This document shows positions 18,222-26,298 of a stretch of 47,244 nucleotides of DNA, piece by piece. Under the pieces are notes generated by a model. The model did no database searches, was not told where the DNA came from, and saw only the letters and a program-made list of their open reading frames with translations. This stretch comes from Planctomycetota bacterium. GTDB taxonomy: Bacteria; Planctomycetota; B15-G4; SIAN01. A program made the translations under genes and the position numbers. How positions within the stretch are numbered: the stretch's first letter is position 1; each line of letters opens with the position of its first letter. The stretch lies in contig VGYY01000003.1 in the NCBI GenBank assembly GCA_016872815.1, positions 1 to 47,244 of the forward strand, given 5' to 3'.

Positions 18222-19640
18222 ATGACCCGAGCAATCCCGGCCGGCGGAATCTGGCTCCTTCTGCTCGGCAGTTGTGCCGTGGATCCGCGCGCCTCGATCG
18301 ACGCCGATTCCTCGCCCGAGCGGCGCCCGAAGGCGCGCTTCACTCCTGCCGCTGGCGCGGCGTTCTCGGCGCTGATCGCCCAAGGGCGGCCGTCGACCGG
18401 AGGCGCCGCGACACCGCCCGGCGCGACCGCCGGCGGCGCCGCGACCTTCGACACCCAGTTGCCGTGGTCGGGCTTCACCGATTGGGAGCCCACGGTCGCC
18501 TGCAGCCGCGACGGCCGCTACGTGTATCAGGCCACCACGCGCCACGGCGACCCGAACTCATTCTCGCAGCCGCACGTCGCATTGCGTGTCTCGATCGACG
18601 GCGGCGCCACCTGGCTGCCCGACCAGTTCGTCGAGAACACGCGTCGCTGGGAGGCCGATCCGCAGATCGCGGTGTCCGACGACGGCACCGTCTTCGTCGT
18701 CTGGCTCAGCCTGTTCACGCCCGGCGTGAGCTTCAAGAAGTCGACCGATCACGGGAAGACCTGGAGCACGCCGATCGCGCTGGCGCCGCCAGGAGCGAGT
18801 TTCCCGCCGGGATGGTCCGACAAACCGTGGCTGACCGTCCACCCGAACGGTCAGGACCTCTTCGTCGGTTTCAACGCCTCCGATCCCTACGTCGTCGTCT
18901 CGCACGACGGCGGCGTCACCTGGACGAAACCGCGCCGCACCGCCAACAACGGTCGCTACTGGTACCACACCGGCGGCTGCGTCACGCCGACGGGCGAGAT
19001 CCACTTCGCCACCGCGGACTACAGGACGAACTACCTCGGGAAGACCTACCTGAACGTCACGTCCTCGACGGACAACGGCAAGAGCTGGCAGAACACGCGG
19101 GTCGACACGAGCGAGGAGATGCCCGACTGCGCCGGCGTGGCGGGCTGCTACTTCGGCTTTCTCGGCCCGCAGTCGGCCATCGCGTGCGATTCGGCCGGGA
19201 CGCTGGCGTACGTCTGGAACGCCGGCCGCAGCAAGAACGCGCCGCAGCAACTCTGGTTCGCCACGTCGACGGATGGCGTCACCTGGTCGACGCCGCAGCA
19301 GATCTCGGTGGCGAACGCCGCGGTCGGCAACGGCTTCCCGCAGATCACCGCGGGCCCGACGCCCGGCGACTTCCGCGTCACCTGGCAGGACGACCGCGAC
19401 GGCGGGCTCTGGAACACCTGGTTCAAGCGCACCCTCGACGGCGGTGCGACCTGGAGCGCCGACGTCCGTCTGTCGAACATGGCGTCGACCGGCGCCTACA
19501 AGCAGGTCGGCAGCTACGACTTCGTCTTCGGCGACTACAACGGGATGGCGGTCGATCAGTGGGGCACCAACCACGTGATCTGGGGCGAGGGCTACAGCTA
19601 CAACGGCCCCGGCAACACCTGGTACACGAAGGGCTGGTGA
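18222..19640 (+). CDS. Lipoprotein with Asp-box (BNR) repeats, sialidase-like beta-propeller
   Basis: ATG 18222 follows AGGAGAAAGGCG and begins a lipoprotein signal peptide (I-W-L-L-L-L-G-S-C, Cys18 lipidated). The longer upstream frame has no protein-like features. The 472-residue protein contains six Asp-box motifs (S-x-D-x-G-x-T-W type): SIDGGATW, STDHGKTW, SHDGGVTW, STDNGKSW, STDGVTW and TLDGGATW. They are spread over the whole mature part, indicating a sialidase-like six-bladed beta-propeller. The N-terminal 70 residues after the lipid anchor are a Gly/Ala/Pro-rich linker. The Arg-Ile-Pro motif and the Arg triad of true sialidases are not obvious, so a non-catalytic or different exo-glycosidase/binding role is as likely. 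Cell-surface location is inferred from the lipobox. Confidence 0.85.
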   Translation: MTRAIPAGGIWLLLLGSCAVDPRASIDADSSPERRPKARFTPAAGAAFSALIAQGRPSTGGAATPPGATAGGAATFDTQLPWSGFTDWEPTVACSRDGRYVYQATTRHGDPNSFSQPHVALRVSIDGGATWLPDQFVENTRRWEADPQIAVSDDGTVFVVWLSLFTPGVSFKKSTDHGKTWSTPIALAPPGASFPPGWSDKPWLTVHPNGQDLFVGFNASDPYVVVSHDGGVTWTKPRRTANNGRYWYHTGGCVTPTGEIHFATADYRTNYLGKTYLNVTSSTDNGKSWQNTRVDTSEEMPDCAGVAGCYFGFLGPQSAIACDSAGTLAYVWNAGRSKNAPQQLWFATSTDGVTWSTPQQISVANAAVGNGFPQITAGPTPGDFRVTWQDDRDGGLWNTWFKRTLDGGATWSADVRLSNMASTGAYKQVGSYDFVFGDYNGMAVDQWGTNHVIWGEGYSYNGPGNTWYTKGW

Positions 19641-19827
19641 GCCGGCCGGCGGCGGGCGGCCCGCACCCCGCTGCCGCCGCGTTCGCGCCGGTCCTGCGAC
19701 CTCACTCCGCTCCCGCGAACGTCCCCGCCAGCTCCGCGACTTCGCGCCAGGTCGAGCGCGATGTCCTGTGACCGAAGTTCGCAAAGCATGTTCTGTGGAG
19801 CGCCGAAGTAGCCTCATCCAGGCTGCC

Positions 19828-20904
19828 ATGGCACGACCCAGCATCGATGATCCCGAGGTCACGAGCGCGGAGCGCACGGCGCTCGAGGGCTACTGACAGC
19901 GTCGCAAGACGGGCCAGGCGTTGGCTTTGCGCTCGCGCATCGTCCTCCACCGCGCGGTCGGGCGCGCGGACCAAGATGTTGCGGACGAGCTTGGCGTCAG
20001 CCGCCTCACGGTCGGCAAGTGGCGTCGGCGCTTCCTCGTGAAGCACCTCGACGGCCTGCTCGACGAGCCGCGCTCGGGCACGCCGCGGAAGACCAAGGAC
20101 CATCAGATCGAGCGCGTGATTACGACCACGCTCGAAAGCCTGCCGAAAGATGCGACTCATTGGAGCACTCGCGGCCTCGCCAAGCAGCTCGGTCTCAGCC
20201 ACATGACCATCGCTCGCATCTGGCGTGCGTTCGGTCTCAAACCGCATCTCGCCGAGACGTTCAAGCTCTCGATCGATCCGCTGTTCATCGAGAAGGTCCG
20301 CGACATCGTCGGCCTCTGCCTGGCGCCGCCCGATCGCGCCCGCGTGCTCTGCGTCGATGAGAAATCGAAGATCCAGGCACTCGATCGCACGCAGCCCCTG
20401 CTTCCGATGCGCCCCGGGCAGGTAGAGCGACGCACTCACGACTACGTGCGTCACGGCACCACGTCGCTCTTCGCTGCACTCGACATCGCCACGGGCACCG
20501 TGATCGGCAAGTGCCGCCGCCGCCATCGCTCCAAGGAGTTCCGCGACTTCCTGGATCTGATCGACCGAGAAGTGCCGCCGAAGCTCGACGTGCACCTCGT
20601 GATCGACAACGCCAGCACCCACAAGACGCCGCTCATCCATCGCTGGCTGCTGCGCCATCCGCGGTTCCGACTGCACTTCACCCCAACCAGCTCGTTCTGG
20701 ATCAACCAGGTCGAACGCTTCTTCGTCACGCTCACCGAAAAACAGATCCGCAGAGGTGTCCATCGCAGCACCATCGCTCTCGAACAGGCCATCGAGAGCC
20801 ATCTCGCTACCTACAACCGCGACCCTCGGCCGTTTCGATGGACCAGGACCGCCGACCTCGGCCAGGACGTGTGGGGTGCTCGTGCGCCACGCGGATCGTG
20901 GTGA
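19828..20904 (+). pseudogene. IS630-family transposase with premature TGA
   Basis: From ATG 19828 the frame reads A-R-P-S-I-D-D-P-E-V-T-S-A-E-R-T-A-L-E-G-Y, meets TGA at 19894-19896, and continues in the same frame as [18 protein letters not shown], the typical IS630 N-terminus. Homologues usually carry Trp or another aromatic at the stop. After it come the helix-turn-helix ([17 protein letters not shown]), a second one ([14 protein letters not shown]) and the DDE catalytic core: V-L-C-V-D-E-K-S-K (first Asp), [11 protein letters not shown] (second Asp) and [13 protein letters not shown] (Glu). The C-terminus after W-T-R-T-A-D is atypical. A product started downstream (from about 19921) would lack 31 residues of the N-terminal domain. 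Confidence 0.85.
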
Positions 20905-21233
20905 AGATCAGCGCCACGCGCTACCTCAGCTTGGCGACGTTGGCGGCGAGCACCATCCGCTTCGCCATGCGCTTCTTCGCGCCGCTCAGCGGCGCCGGGT
21001 CGATGGCGCCGGCATCCGCGGTCGCGATCCCTTTCGAGCGCTGTGCGACGCCTGCTCTGCCATCCCCTCGTCGAAGCAGCCGGGGGGGCCATGCTCCGAC
21101 GCCCGCGCCCGCCGCGACTCCTGGAGCGCGTCGGCTCAGTTCGACGACTGGCTGCGCTCCGGCGAGCCCACTGGGTGCTCCATCGTCCTCGGCTCGCAGA
21201 GACCGAAACCCGAGACCGAGCGCGGGGTTCCTT

Positions 21234-21273
21234 GATGTCCTGACTCCGAAGCAAAGTTCAGAATCAGGACATC
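21234..21273. repeat. Inverted repeat (hairpin) before the thioredoxin-like gene
   Basis: A 13-nt arm at 21234-21246 (GATGTCCTGACTC) pairs with 21261-21273 (GAATCAGGACATC) at 12 of 13 positions around a 14-nt loop. The outer 9 bp recur at 19760 on the other side of the IS630 gene. It could be a transposon end, or a terminator-like or operator structure in front of the next gene, whose ribosome-binding site begins 5 bp later. No T-tract follows. Confidence 0.6.
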
Positions 21274-21287
21274 AGCCGGAGGATGCG

Positions 21288-22304
21288 ATGCCGATCCCCA
21301 TCCGACTCACCGTTGCGCTGCTGTGCGCGATGTGCGCCTGCGGCGCGCCGCTCGCGGCGCAGGAAGGCGCACCGCACTCGCGCGCCGGCGCGCGCCCGCC
21401 GGGACCGCTCCCCATCCACGAGGAACCGGCGGAGCCCGGCATCGCCTGGTTCGGCACATGGTCGGAGGCGCTCGCGGAAGCCGAGCGCACCGGGCGTCCG
21501 CTGCTGTTCATGTCAGCCGCACCCCAGTGCTCGCGCGTACCCGGCGTGTGGTGACCGGGTTACCAGCAGACCGACAGGAGTTTCCTGTCGCAACCGCAAG
21601 TGGTGGCCGCCTCACGTGCGTTCGTGTGCGTGCGCCCGCAGACCTACGAGGACGCCGAGGAGGCCAAGATCCTGAGCTACGTCTTCGCTGGCCGCAGCGG
21701 GCTCGAGAACACCTCGTTCGCGCTGCTCGACCCTGCCGGCAAGAAGCTCACGGCGGGCTCACGCTCACCGAGCATGAGCTACGGTGAGGTCGAGCGCTTC
21801 GTTGCGGCACTCGACTCGACAGCGGCCAAGTACACCGAGAAGGCCAAGCCGATCGAGGCGCTGCCGACTCTGCGCAACCTCCGCCTCGCGCTCAACGTCG
21901 CCGCAGCGGACATGCGTCCGCTCGTCATCGTTCGCGGCAAGGACGAGGCTGCTGCGCAGACACTCGCGCGCAAGGTCGCCAAGCTCGCGTGGAGCGAGGA
22001 ACAGGTCGGCGAAGCGCACTATGTCGTGCTTCAAGAACCGATCGAGTTCGAAGCGCTTGCACCGGAACTCGGCACGAGCGTGGTGCAGCCCGATCCTTAC
22101 GGTCTCGGTGGCAAGGTGCTCGTCCACGTGAAGCCCGAGGCCGACGCGAAAGAGCTTGCCAGGGCACTCGTGAGCGGCTTCAAGCAGCACAAGGTCAAGG
22201 CCCGCGAGCACGACGCGCACGTGCGCGAGGCGCGCCGCCGCGGCATCGAGTGGGAAAGTCTGCTCCCCGTGTCCGATCCACAGGTGCCCGAGCGTCGAAA
22301 CTGA
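21288..22304 (+). CDS. Exported thioredoxin-like protein, probable selenoprotein (TGA = Sec89)
   Basis: GGAGG at 21278-21282 lies 5 bp before ATG 21288. The frame then gives a signal peptide (M-P-I-P-I-R-L-T-V-A-L-L-C-A-M) and a thioredoxin-like domain: G-I-A-W-F-G-T-W-S-E-A-L-A-E-A-E-R-T-G-R-P-L-L-F-M-S-A-A-P-Q-C81. It meets one in-frame TGA (21552-21554) in the context V-P-G-V-W-TGA-P-G-Y. The same frame stays open for 250 more codons with no shift and clear fold continuity (S-F-L-S-Q-P-Q-V-V-A-A-S-R-A-F-V-C-V-R, F-A-L-L-D-P-A-G-K-K-L). A perfect hairpin follows the TGA at bacterial SECIS distance, and the codons in it are unusually AGG-AGT. I therefore read the TGA as selenocysteine at residue 89, with Cys81 as a possible redox partner. 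The alternative is a nonsense mutation, which is credible because neighbours are pseudogenes. The 338-residue protein would be an extracytoplasmic redox enzyme. No selA/B/C/D gene is in the window. Confidence 0.65.
21572..21590 (+). promoter_or_regulatory. Candidate bacterial SECIS hairpin
   Basis: CGACAGG (21572-21578) pairs perfectly with CCTGTCG (21584-21590). The loop is AGTTT, or GTT if the A-T pair closes, so a G-U lies at the loop apex. The apical loop begins 24 nt after the TGA, inside the range known for bacterial SECIS elements, and it has a G in the first two loop positions as those elements require. It lies within the coding sequence, where the translated codons include AGG and AGT, both scarce in this genome. 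Confidence 0.6.
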
Positions 22305-22455
22305 GCGGCGCGCGGCACATGGCCTCAGCCTGAAGCACGACCCGAGGGCCGCGCGCGGGCCGACCGAGGTCTGGCCGGGCGTCTGGACGAGCCAGTCGCG
22401 CGCCTCGACGGAAGTGCCGGCGGCCGGCGATCCGGTGCGGCTGCGACGCTCGCAC

Positions 22456-22812
22456 CAGTACCTGCGCCTTTGCCGAAGTCCTCGGGATCCAGCGCCCACG
22501 CATTCACATCGAGCAGCCCGAGCGGCTTGCTCCGCCGCGCGCGTCAGCGGCGCCGGCACCGGCTCGACGCCTGGTGTCCTGGAAGCGCCGATCGAGGGGA
22601 CGGACGAAGACCCGCTTCACCGCCACCCGTCGCTCGTGACGAGCCTCCAGTCGCCCACGGCCGCGCGTGACGCCGAACTCGATCCAGTTGGCAGCGCGAT
22701 CGCTCGCGCCGTCAAGGCGCTCGCGACCGACGATGCTCTCGACCAGGAGCGGGCGCTGACCTCTTGAATCCTCCCAGTCCGCGGCGACCCGTCGCAGCAG
22801 GATCGACTGCAC
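22456..22812 (-). pseudogene. DUF4338 (DruA-like) plus IS4-type transposase relic
   Basis: On the minus strand the frame from 22812 reads S-I-L-L-R-R-V-A-A-D-W, R-P-L-L-V-E-S-I-V, R-A-A-N-W-I-E-F-G-V-T-R-G-R-G-R and V-K-R-V-F-V-R-P-L, the conserved C-terminal part of DUF4338 domains. In a different frame, immediately after (22507-22460), comes P-L-G-L-L-D-V-N-A-W-A-L-D-P-E-D-F-G-K, the start of an IS4/Tn5-like DDE domain. Genes with DUF4338 fused to an IS4-type DDE domain exist as transposases. Here both pieces are short, out of frame with each other and lack the DDE residues. A TGA also interrupts the upstream part (near 22819). The rest of the gap to 23029 (22813-23029) may include more of the decayed N-terminus but is not readable. 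Confidence 0.6.
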
Positions 22813-23029
22813 CCGTCACGTGAGATTCGGGGCGCGATGCCCCATGCAGAGGCGGCTCTGCGCGATCACGTGCGAGCGATGGTGTCGCCCCGGCGATCTC
22901 CACTCGATCAGGATCTGCCGATCGGAGGGCGCCGTGTTCAGCGGGGGAGCTGTGGATCCTGCTCAGCCGCCGCCGTACGGACGTGGTCGCCGCTGCCGCT
23001 GAGTCGCCTCTGCGAACTCGCTTCGACGG

Positions 23030-23902
23030 TCAGGTCGCAGCGCGCACCAGCCAGGCCGCGAGGCACGCGACGATCGGCCCGACGCCCACGATCAGCCACC
23101 CCTTCCGGCCACCGCCGCTCCCGGCCGGGAGCACGACGCTGGCGCAGACGACGAGCAGCAGTGCCGTCGACAGGCCGCCCAGATGGCGCGCACCCCACGC
23201 GTAGGCGAGAAGGCTCACCAGCGCCATCACCACGACGGCGAAGCTCGAGCGCGCGGTCGGGGCGGAGCGGTGGGCGAGGCCGAGGAGGAGCGCGACCGAG
23301 AGGACCGCCACCAGTCCGCCGGCGCAGCGAGCGAGTCGGTCCGACTGCTCCGCGAGCAGGACGACGGAGGTGGCGGCGGCGAGCCAATGCGGCAGCAGCC
23401 AGCGCCAGGCGGGAGCCGAGGCGGCGCAGCGCTCGCCGAGCAGCAACAGCAGCAGCAGCGCGAGGCCGCCGCCGATCCAGACGATCTGCGCCTCGAGCGG
23501 GCTCCAGTCGCGGGCGCGGCCGGAAGGGCGGACCAGCCACCAGGCGATCGCGACCACCAGCGCCAGATGGAGCAGGAAGCGCAGCACCGAGGCGATGCCG
23601 TGCGCCTCCTCGAACCAGAGCAGCAACAGGGTCGCCGGCACCAGCCACGCGCACCACTGCCAGCGCTCCGCCGGCGGCAGGCCGGGCATTCCCGGCACCA
23701 CCGTCATCACGCCGGCGGTGAAGCCAAGCGCCAGCGCGATGGCGGTGGCGCCCCCGCTCTTCGCCATTCCGCCGCCGCCCAGCACGGCGACGACCTGCAG
23801 CAGGAGCGCGACGCCGGCCGCCCAGGCCAGCGTCGCAAGCCAGGCCGCGACGATCGGCTCCTCGAGCCAGGCGCGCAGCCAGTCGGGCAGCAGCTCGATC
23901 AT
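23030..23902 (-). CDS. Multi-pass inner-membrane protein of unknown family
   Basis: 290 residues, overwhelmingly hydrophobic, with about eight or nine predicted transmembrane helices (for example A-A-W-L-A-T-L-A-W-A-A-G-V-A-L-L-L, A-I-A-L-A-L-G-F-T-A-G-V-M-T-V-V, L-V-P-A-T-L-L-L-L-W-F, I-G-G-G-L-A-L-L-L-L-L-L-L-G, W-L-I-V-G-V-G-P-I-V-A-C-L-A-A-W-L). Charged residues sit in short loops, and no cofactor or catalytic motif stands out. It begins 13 bp after the YceI stop, so the two were probably one transcription unit (YceI-type genes often neighbour cytochrome b561-type membrane genes). However, this protein lacks the paired His of b561, so it is not called that. No good ribosome-binding site is seen. 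Confidence 0.7.
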   Translation of the reverse strand: MIELLPDWLRAWLEEPIVAAWLATLAWAAGVALLLQVVAVLGGGGMAKSGGATAIALALGFTAGVMTVVPGMPGLPPAERWQWCAWLVPATLLLLWFEEAHGIASVLRFLLHLALVVAIAWWLVRPSGRARDWSPLEAQIVWIGGGLALLLLLLLGERCAASAPAWRWLLPHWLAAATSVVLLAEQSDRLARCAGGLVAVLSVALLLGLAHRSAPTARSSFAVVVMALVSLLAYAWGARHLGGLSTALLLVVCASVVLPAGSGGGRKGWLIVGVGPIVACLAAWLVRAAT

Positions 23903-23915
23903 GGGCGGTCGGACC

Positions 23916-24396
23916 TCAGCGTTTCCGTGCCTCGATCGACACCAGCACGGTGACCTCGGTCCCGAGCAACTCGACGGCGTAGGTCATGCCGAAATCGCGC
24001 CGATGGAGGACGAACTTCGCCTCGAAGCCGACCACCGTCCCGAACTGCGGACCGCTGCTGGCGCCGATGTACTCGCCGGTGGCCGTGACGCTCTTCGTCA
24101 CGCCGTGCAGGGTGAGGTCGCCGCTGATCTCGAGCTTGCCGGCCCCCAGGTCGACCACCTTGGTCGACTCGAACTCGATGGTCGGGAACTCCTCGACGTT
24201 GAAGAAGTCGGCGTTGCGCAGGTGCGTGTCGCGCGCGTCCTTCGCCCCGGCCTCCACGCCGGTCTCGTCGTTGGTGTCGATGTCGTAACGGCCGCTCGCG
24301 GGGCGCCTTCGCATCGGCGGCAGGGGCCGACTGCGGCGCGGGCGCCAGCGCCAGCGCGTCGAACGTGGCGGCGGCGAGGATCAGCTTCGACAGCAT
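23916..24396 (-). pseudogene. YceI-family secreted lipid-binding protein, broken
   Basis: ATG 24396 opens a signal peptide (M-L-S-K-L-I-L-A-A-A-T-F-D-A-L-A-L-A-P-A) ending near A-D-A-K-A-P. The frame then loses sense. In another frame the YceI beta-barrel follows: Y-D-I-D-T-N-D-E-T-G-V-E-A-G-A-K-D-A-R-D-T-H-L-R-N-A-D-F-F-N-V-E-E-F-P-T-I-E-F, D-L-T-L-H-G-V-T-K-S-V, F-E-A-K-F-V-L-H-R-R-D-F-G-M, ending E-A-R-K-R. About 45 residues normally at the domain start (Y-x-x-D-x-x-H-S...GxF) are absent as well. So there is both a deletion of roughly 130 bp and a frameshift at the junction near 24310. YceI proteins bind polyprenyl-like lipids in the periplasm; this copy should be inactive unless the defect is an assembly error. 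Confidence 0.75.
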
Positions 24397-24546
24397 CGGG
24401 GGCTCCCGCGATCGATGGGTGGGTCGGCCGTGAGGTCGGCGTTCCGTGGGGGCGGGGCGATGGTAGCGGCCGCCCGACTCGCTCCGCCGTCACGCGACGC
24501 AACCGTGCCATTTCCCGCGATTGCGACCACCGCTAGCTTCGCCTCC

Positions 24547-26217
24547 ATGAATCCCACGCACGTCTTCGCCGCCGCCGCGCTGCTCTTCGCACCGGCCGTG
24601 ACCCCGACCGCTCGCGCCGCGCCGCAGGACGACCGCGCCGGCCGCCGTGGCGTCTCGCCGACCGATGTCGCCACCGCGCGTCAGGCGTTGCTCGACGCCG
24701 CCACGCCGCAGGAGCGCGAGTTCGATTCGCTGATCCGCGCTGCGTTCCGCGAGGCGACCGCGCGCAAGCTCGCCTCGGTCATGGACAACCCCGAGGCGCA
24801 GTACGAACCCGAGCACCTGGCCCTGCGCGAGGAGATCTACGGCGAGTTGCGCAACCGCCCGGCGTTGCGTGAATTCCTGCGCACCACCGCGCGCCGGACG
24901 CCGAACGGCGCCTTCGACTTCGTGGCGACGACGGCCGCGCTGGTGCTGGCGGACGCGCCGGTGGCCGACGATCTGCCCGCGCTGCTCGACGGCTATCGCG
25001 CGACACCCGCCGAGTCGCGCGCCGGCATCGCCCGGCAGCTCGGGCGGGCGCTGGCCGTGCTGCGGACGGCGAACCCGCCGCCGCCGACGGTGGCCGAGGC
25101 GCTCGAACTGCTGCGCGCCGACGCCGGCGAGGGCAAGGCCGTTGCGCGCGGCGCGGCGATCGAGGGTCTCTTCCGGGCCGGCTGCGAGGACGAGGCGCTC
25201 GCCATCCTGAAGCCGCTGCTGATCGAAGGGGCGGATCCCTACCAGACCGTGACGCTGCTGTCGGCGTGCTCGCGCTTCTTCCGCCGGCCGAACCTCGATC
25301 CGTTGCTGAAGGCGCGCGCGCTGGCTGCGACCGCGGCGGTCTTCAACGACCTCCTCGACTCGAACGAGCCGACCTCGACCACCGGCGTGATCTCGGGCAA
25401 GGGGCGCTCGCTGCGGGCCGCCATCACCTTCCTCCAGGAGGTGGGGGGCGACGCCGAGTTCGAGCTGCTGCTGCGCTGCCTGACCGAGCCGAACGGCTTC
25501 CGCCTGCTCGGGATGGACGGCCTGCAGAACCTGCGCTTCGCGCTGCAGGGGAAGCGCGGCAAGGTGGCACCCGAGCTCGGGGCGCGCGTCGACGAGCATT
25601 ACCTCGGCGTGGTGCTCGAAGCCGGGCAGCGGCTGTTCGACCTCGAGGAGGCGCCGTTCGATCAGGACGAGAAGGAGCAGTTCTTCCTCGCCCGCGACCT
25701 GCGTTACAACGCGCTCTCCTACCTGGTCGACCAGTTCTTCCGCAACGCGGCGCTGAAGGAACGGATCGGTCGCGAGGGCGACCTGCCGGCGCTGCTGGTG
25801 GCGCTGGCGCAGTCGCGCGAGGACATCCGCGAGGACCCGACCGACGCGCAGTCGCCGTACGTCGTGGTGCTGGAGAAGACCGAGAACCGGACGCTGGCGC
25901 TGCAGCTGCTGGCGCTGATCGAGCGCGAGTGGAATCGCCGGCCGGGCCTCGACGTGTTCGCCGAGGCGTACGGCCTGCTGTGCCTCGAGATCCAAGCGCC
26001 GCTGCAGCCGATCGCCGAGGTCGTCGCGTTCCGCAAGGCGCGCGCGCCCGGCCTCGAGCTGACCATCCCGGTCCGTCGCACGCCCGACGATCCATGGATC
26101 CGCGGCGCCTGCTGTCAGGCGATCGCCAACCTCGGGTACATCGTCCACACCGAGCCGACGCGCATCCGCATCGAGGTCGACGCCGCGAACCCATGGCCCT
26201 GGGCCGAGCAGGGCTGA
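24547..26217 (+). CDS. Exported alpha-helical solenoid-like protein, unknown function
   Basis: Start chosen at ATG 24547, where a signal peptide begins (M-N-P-T-H-V-F-A-A-A-A-L-L-F-A-P-A) with likely cleavage near A-R-A-A-P; the longer frame adds residues with no export signal. The 556-residue protein is almost entirely helical and Ala/Leu/Glu-rich. It is divided into helix pairs like HEAT/TPR solenoids (L-R-T-T-A-R-R-T-P, A-A-I-E-G-L-F-R-A-G-C-E-D-E-A-L-A-I-L, F-L-A-R-D-L-R-Y-N-A-L-S-Y-L-V-D-Q-F-F). The last 60 residues (T-P-D-D-P-W-I-R-G-A-C-C...H-T-E-P-T-R-I-R-I-E-V-D) may form a small beta element. No catalytic motif recognised. The 150 bp to the divergent YceI gene should hold its promoter. 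Confidence 0.75.
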   Translation: MNPTHVFAAAALLFAPAVTPTARAAPQDDRAGRRGVSPTDVATARQALLDAATPQEREFDSLIRAAFREATARKLASVMDNPEAQYEPEHLALREEIYGELRNRPALREFLRTTARRTPNGAFDFVATTAALVLADAPVADDLPALLDGYRATPAESRAGIARQLGRALAVLRTANPPPPTVAEALELLRADAGEGKAVARGAAIEGLFRAGCEDEALAILKPLLIEGADPYQTVTLLSACSRFFRRPNLDPLLKARALAATAAVFNDLLDSNEPTSTTGVISGKGRSLRAAITFLQEVGGDAEFELLLRCLTEPNGFRLLGMDGLQNLRFALQGKRGKVAPELGARVDEHYLGVVLEAGQRLFDLEEAPFDQDEKEQFFLARDLRYNALSYLVDQFFRNAALKERIGREGDLPALLVALAQSREDIREDPTDAQSPYVVVLEKTENRTLALQLLALIEREWNRRPGLDVFAEAYGLLCLEIQAPLQPIAEVVAFRKARAPGLELTIPVRRTPDDPWIRGACCQAIANLGYIVHTEPTRIRIEVDAANPWPWAEQG

Positions 26218-26298
26218 CGCGCACGCGATGAGCAGCGTTCCGGCGGCGGGAATGGGCGCCGCCGCGGCATGATGCGCTGCGTTCGAGGGGAGCACGGC

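Larger units (their letters stand above)
19760..21273 (+). mobile_element. Candidate IS630-family insertion element (boundaries tentative)
   Basis: A 9-bp sequence GATGTCCTG at 19760-19768 is matched by its inverse CAGGACATC at 21265-21273, enclosing the IS630-type transposase gene. Both ends also share a CCGAAG...GCAAAG core a few bases inside. The 1514-bp span is longer than the usual 1.1-1.2 kb of the family, and no TA target duplication is evident, so the boundaries are provisional. The 329 bp between the transposase stop (20904) and 21233 hold no plus-strand gene I can support. On the minus strand a frame ending at the TAG near 20925 reads A-P-L-S-G-A-K-K-R-M-A-K-R-M-V-L-A-A-N-V-A-K-L-R, the possible tail of a foreign or captured gene. 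Confidence 0.4.

Noticed and set aside
17698-18225. 175-codon plus-strand frame
   Set aside because: Antisense to the haemoglobin remnant; composition is not protein-like.
18222-19640. Catalytic sialidase
   Set aside because: Asp-boxes support the fold, but the Arg triad and RIP/FRIP motif are not visible.
19894-19896. In-frame TGA of the IS630 gene read as selenocysteine
   Set aside because: No SECIS-like hairpin of suitable distance was noticed, homologues carry an ordinary aromatic residue there, and transposases are not selenoproteins.
22456-22812. Druantia defence system
   Set aside because: Only a DruA-like domain fragment is present and it leads into an IS4-type transposase, with no other dru genes.
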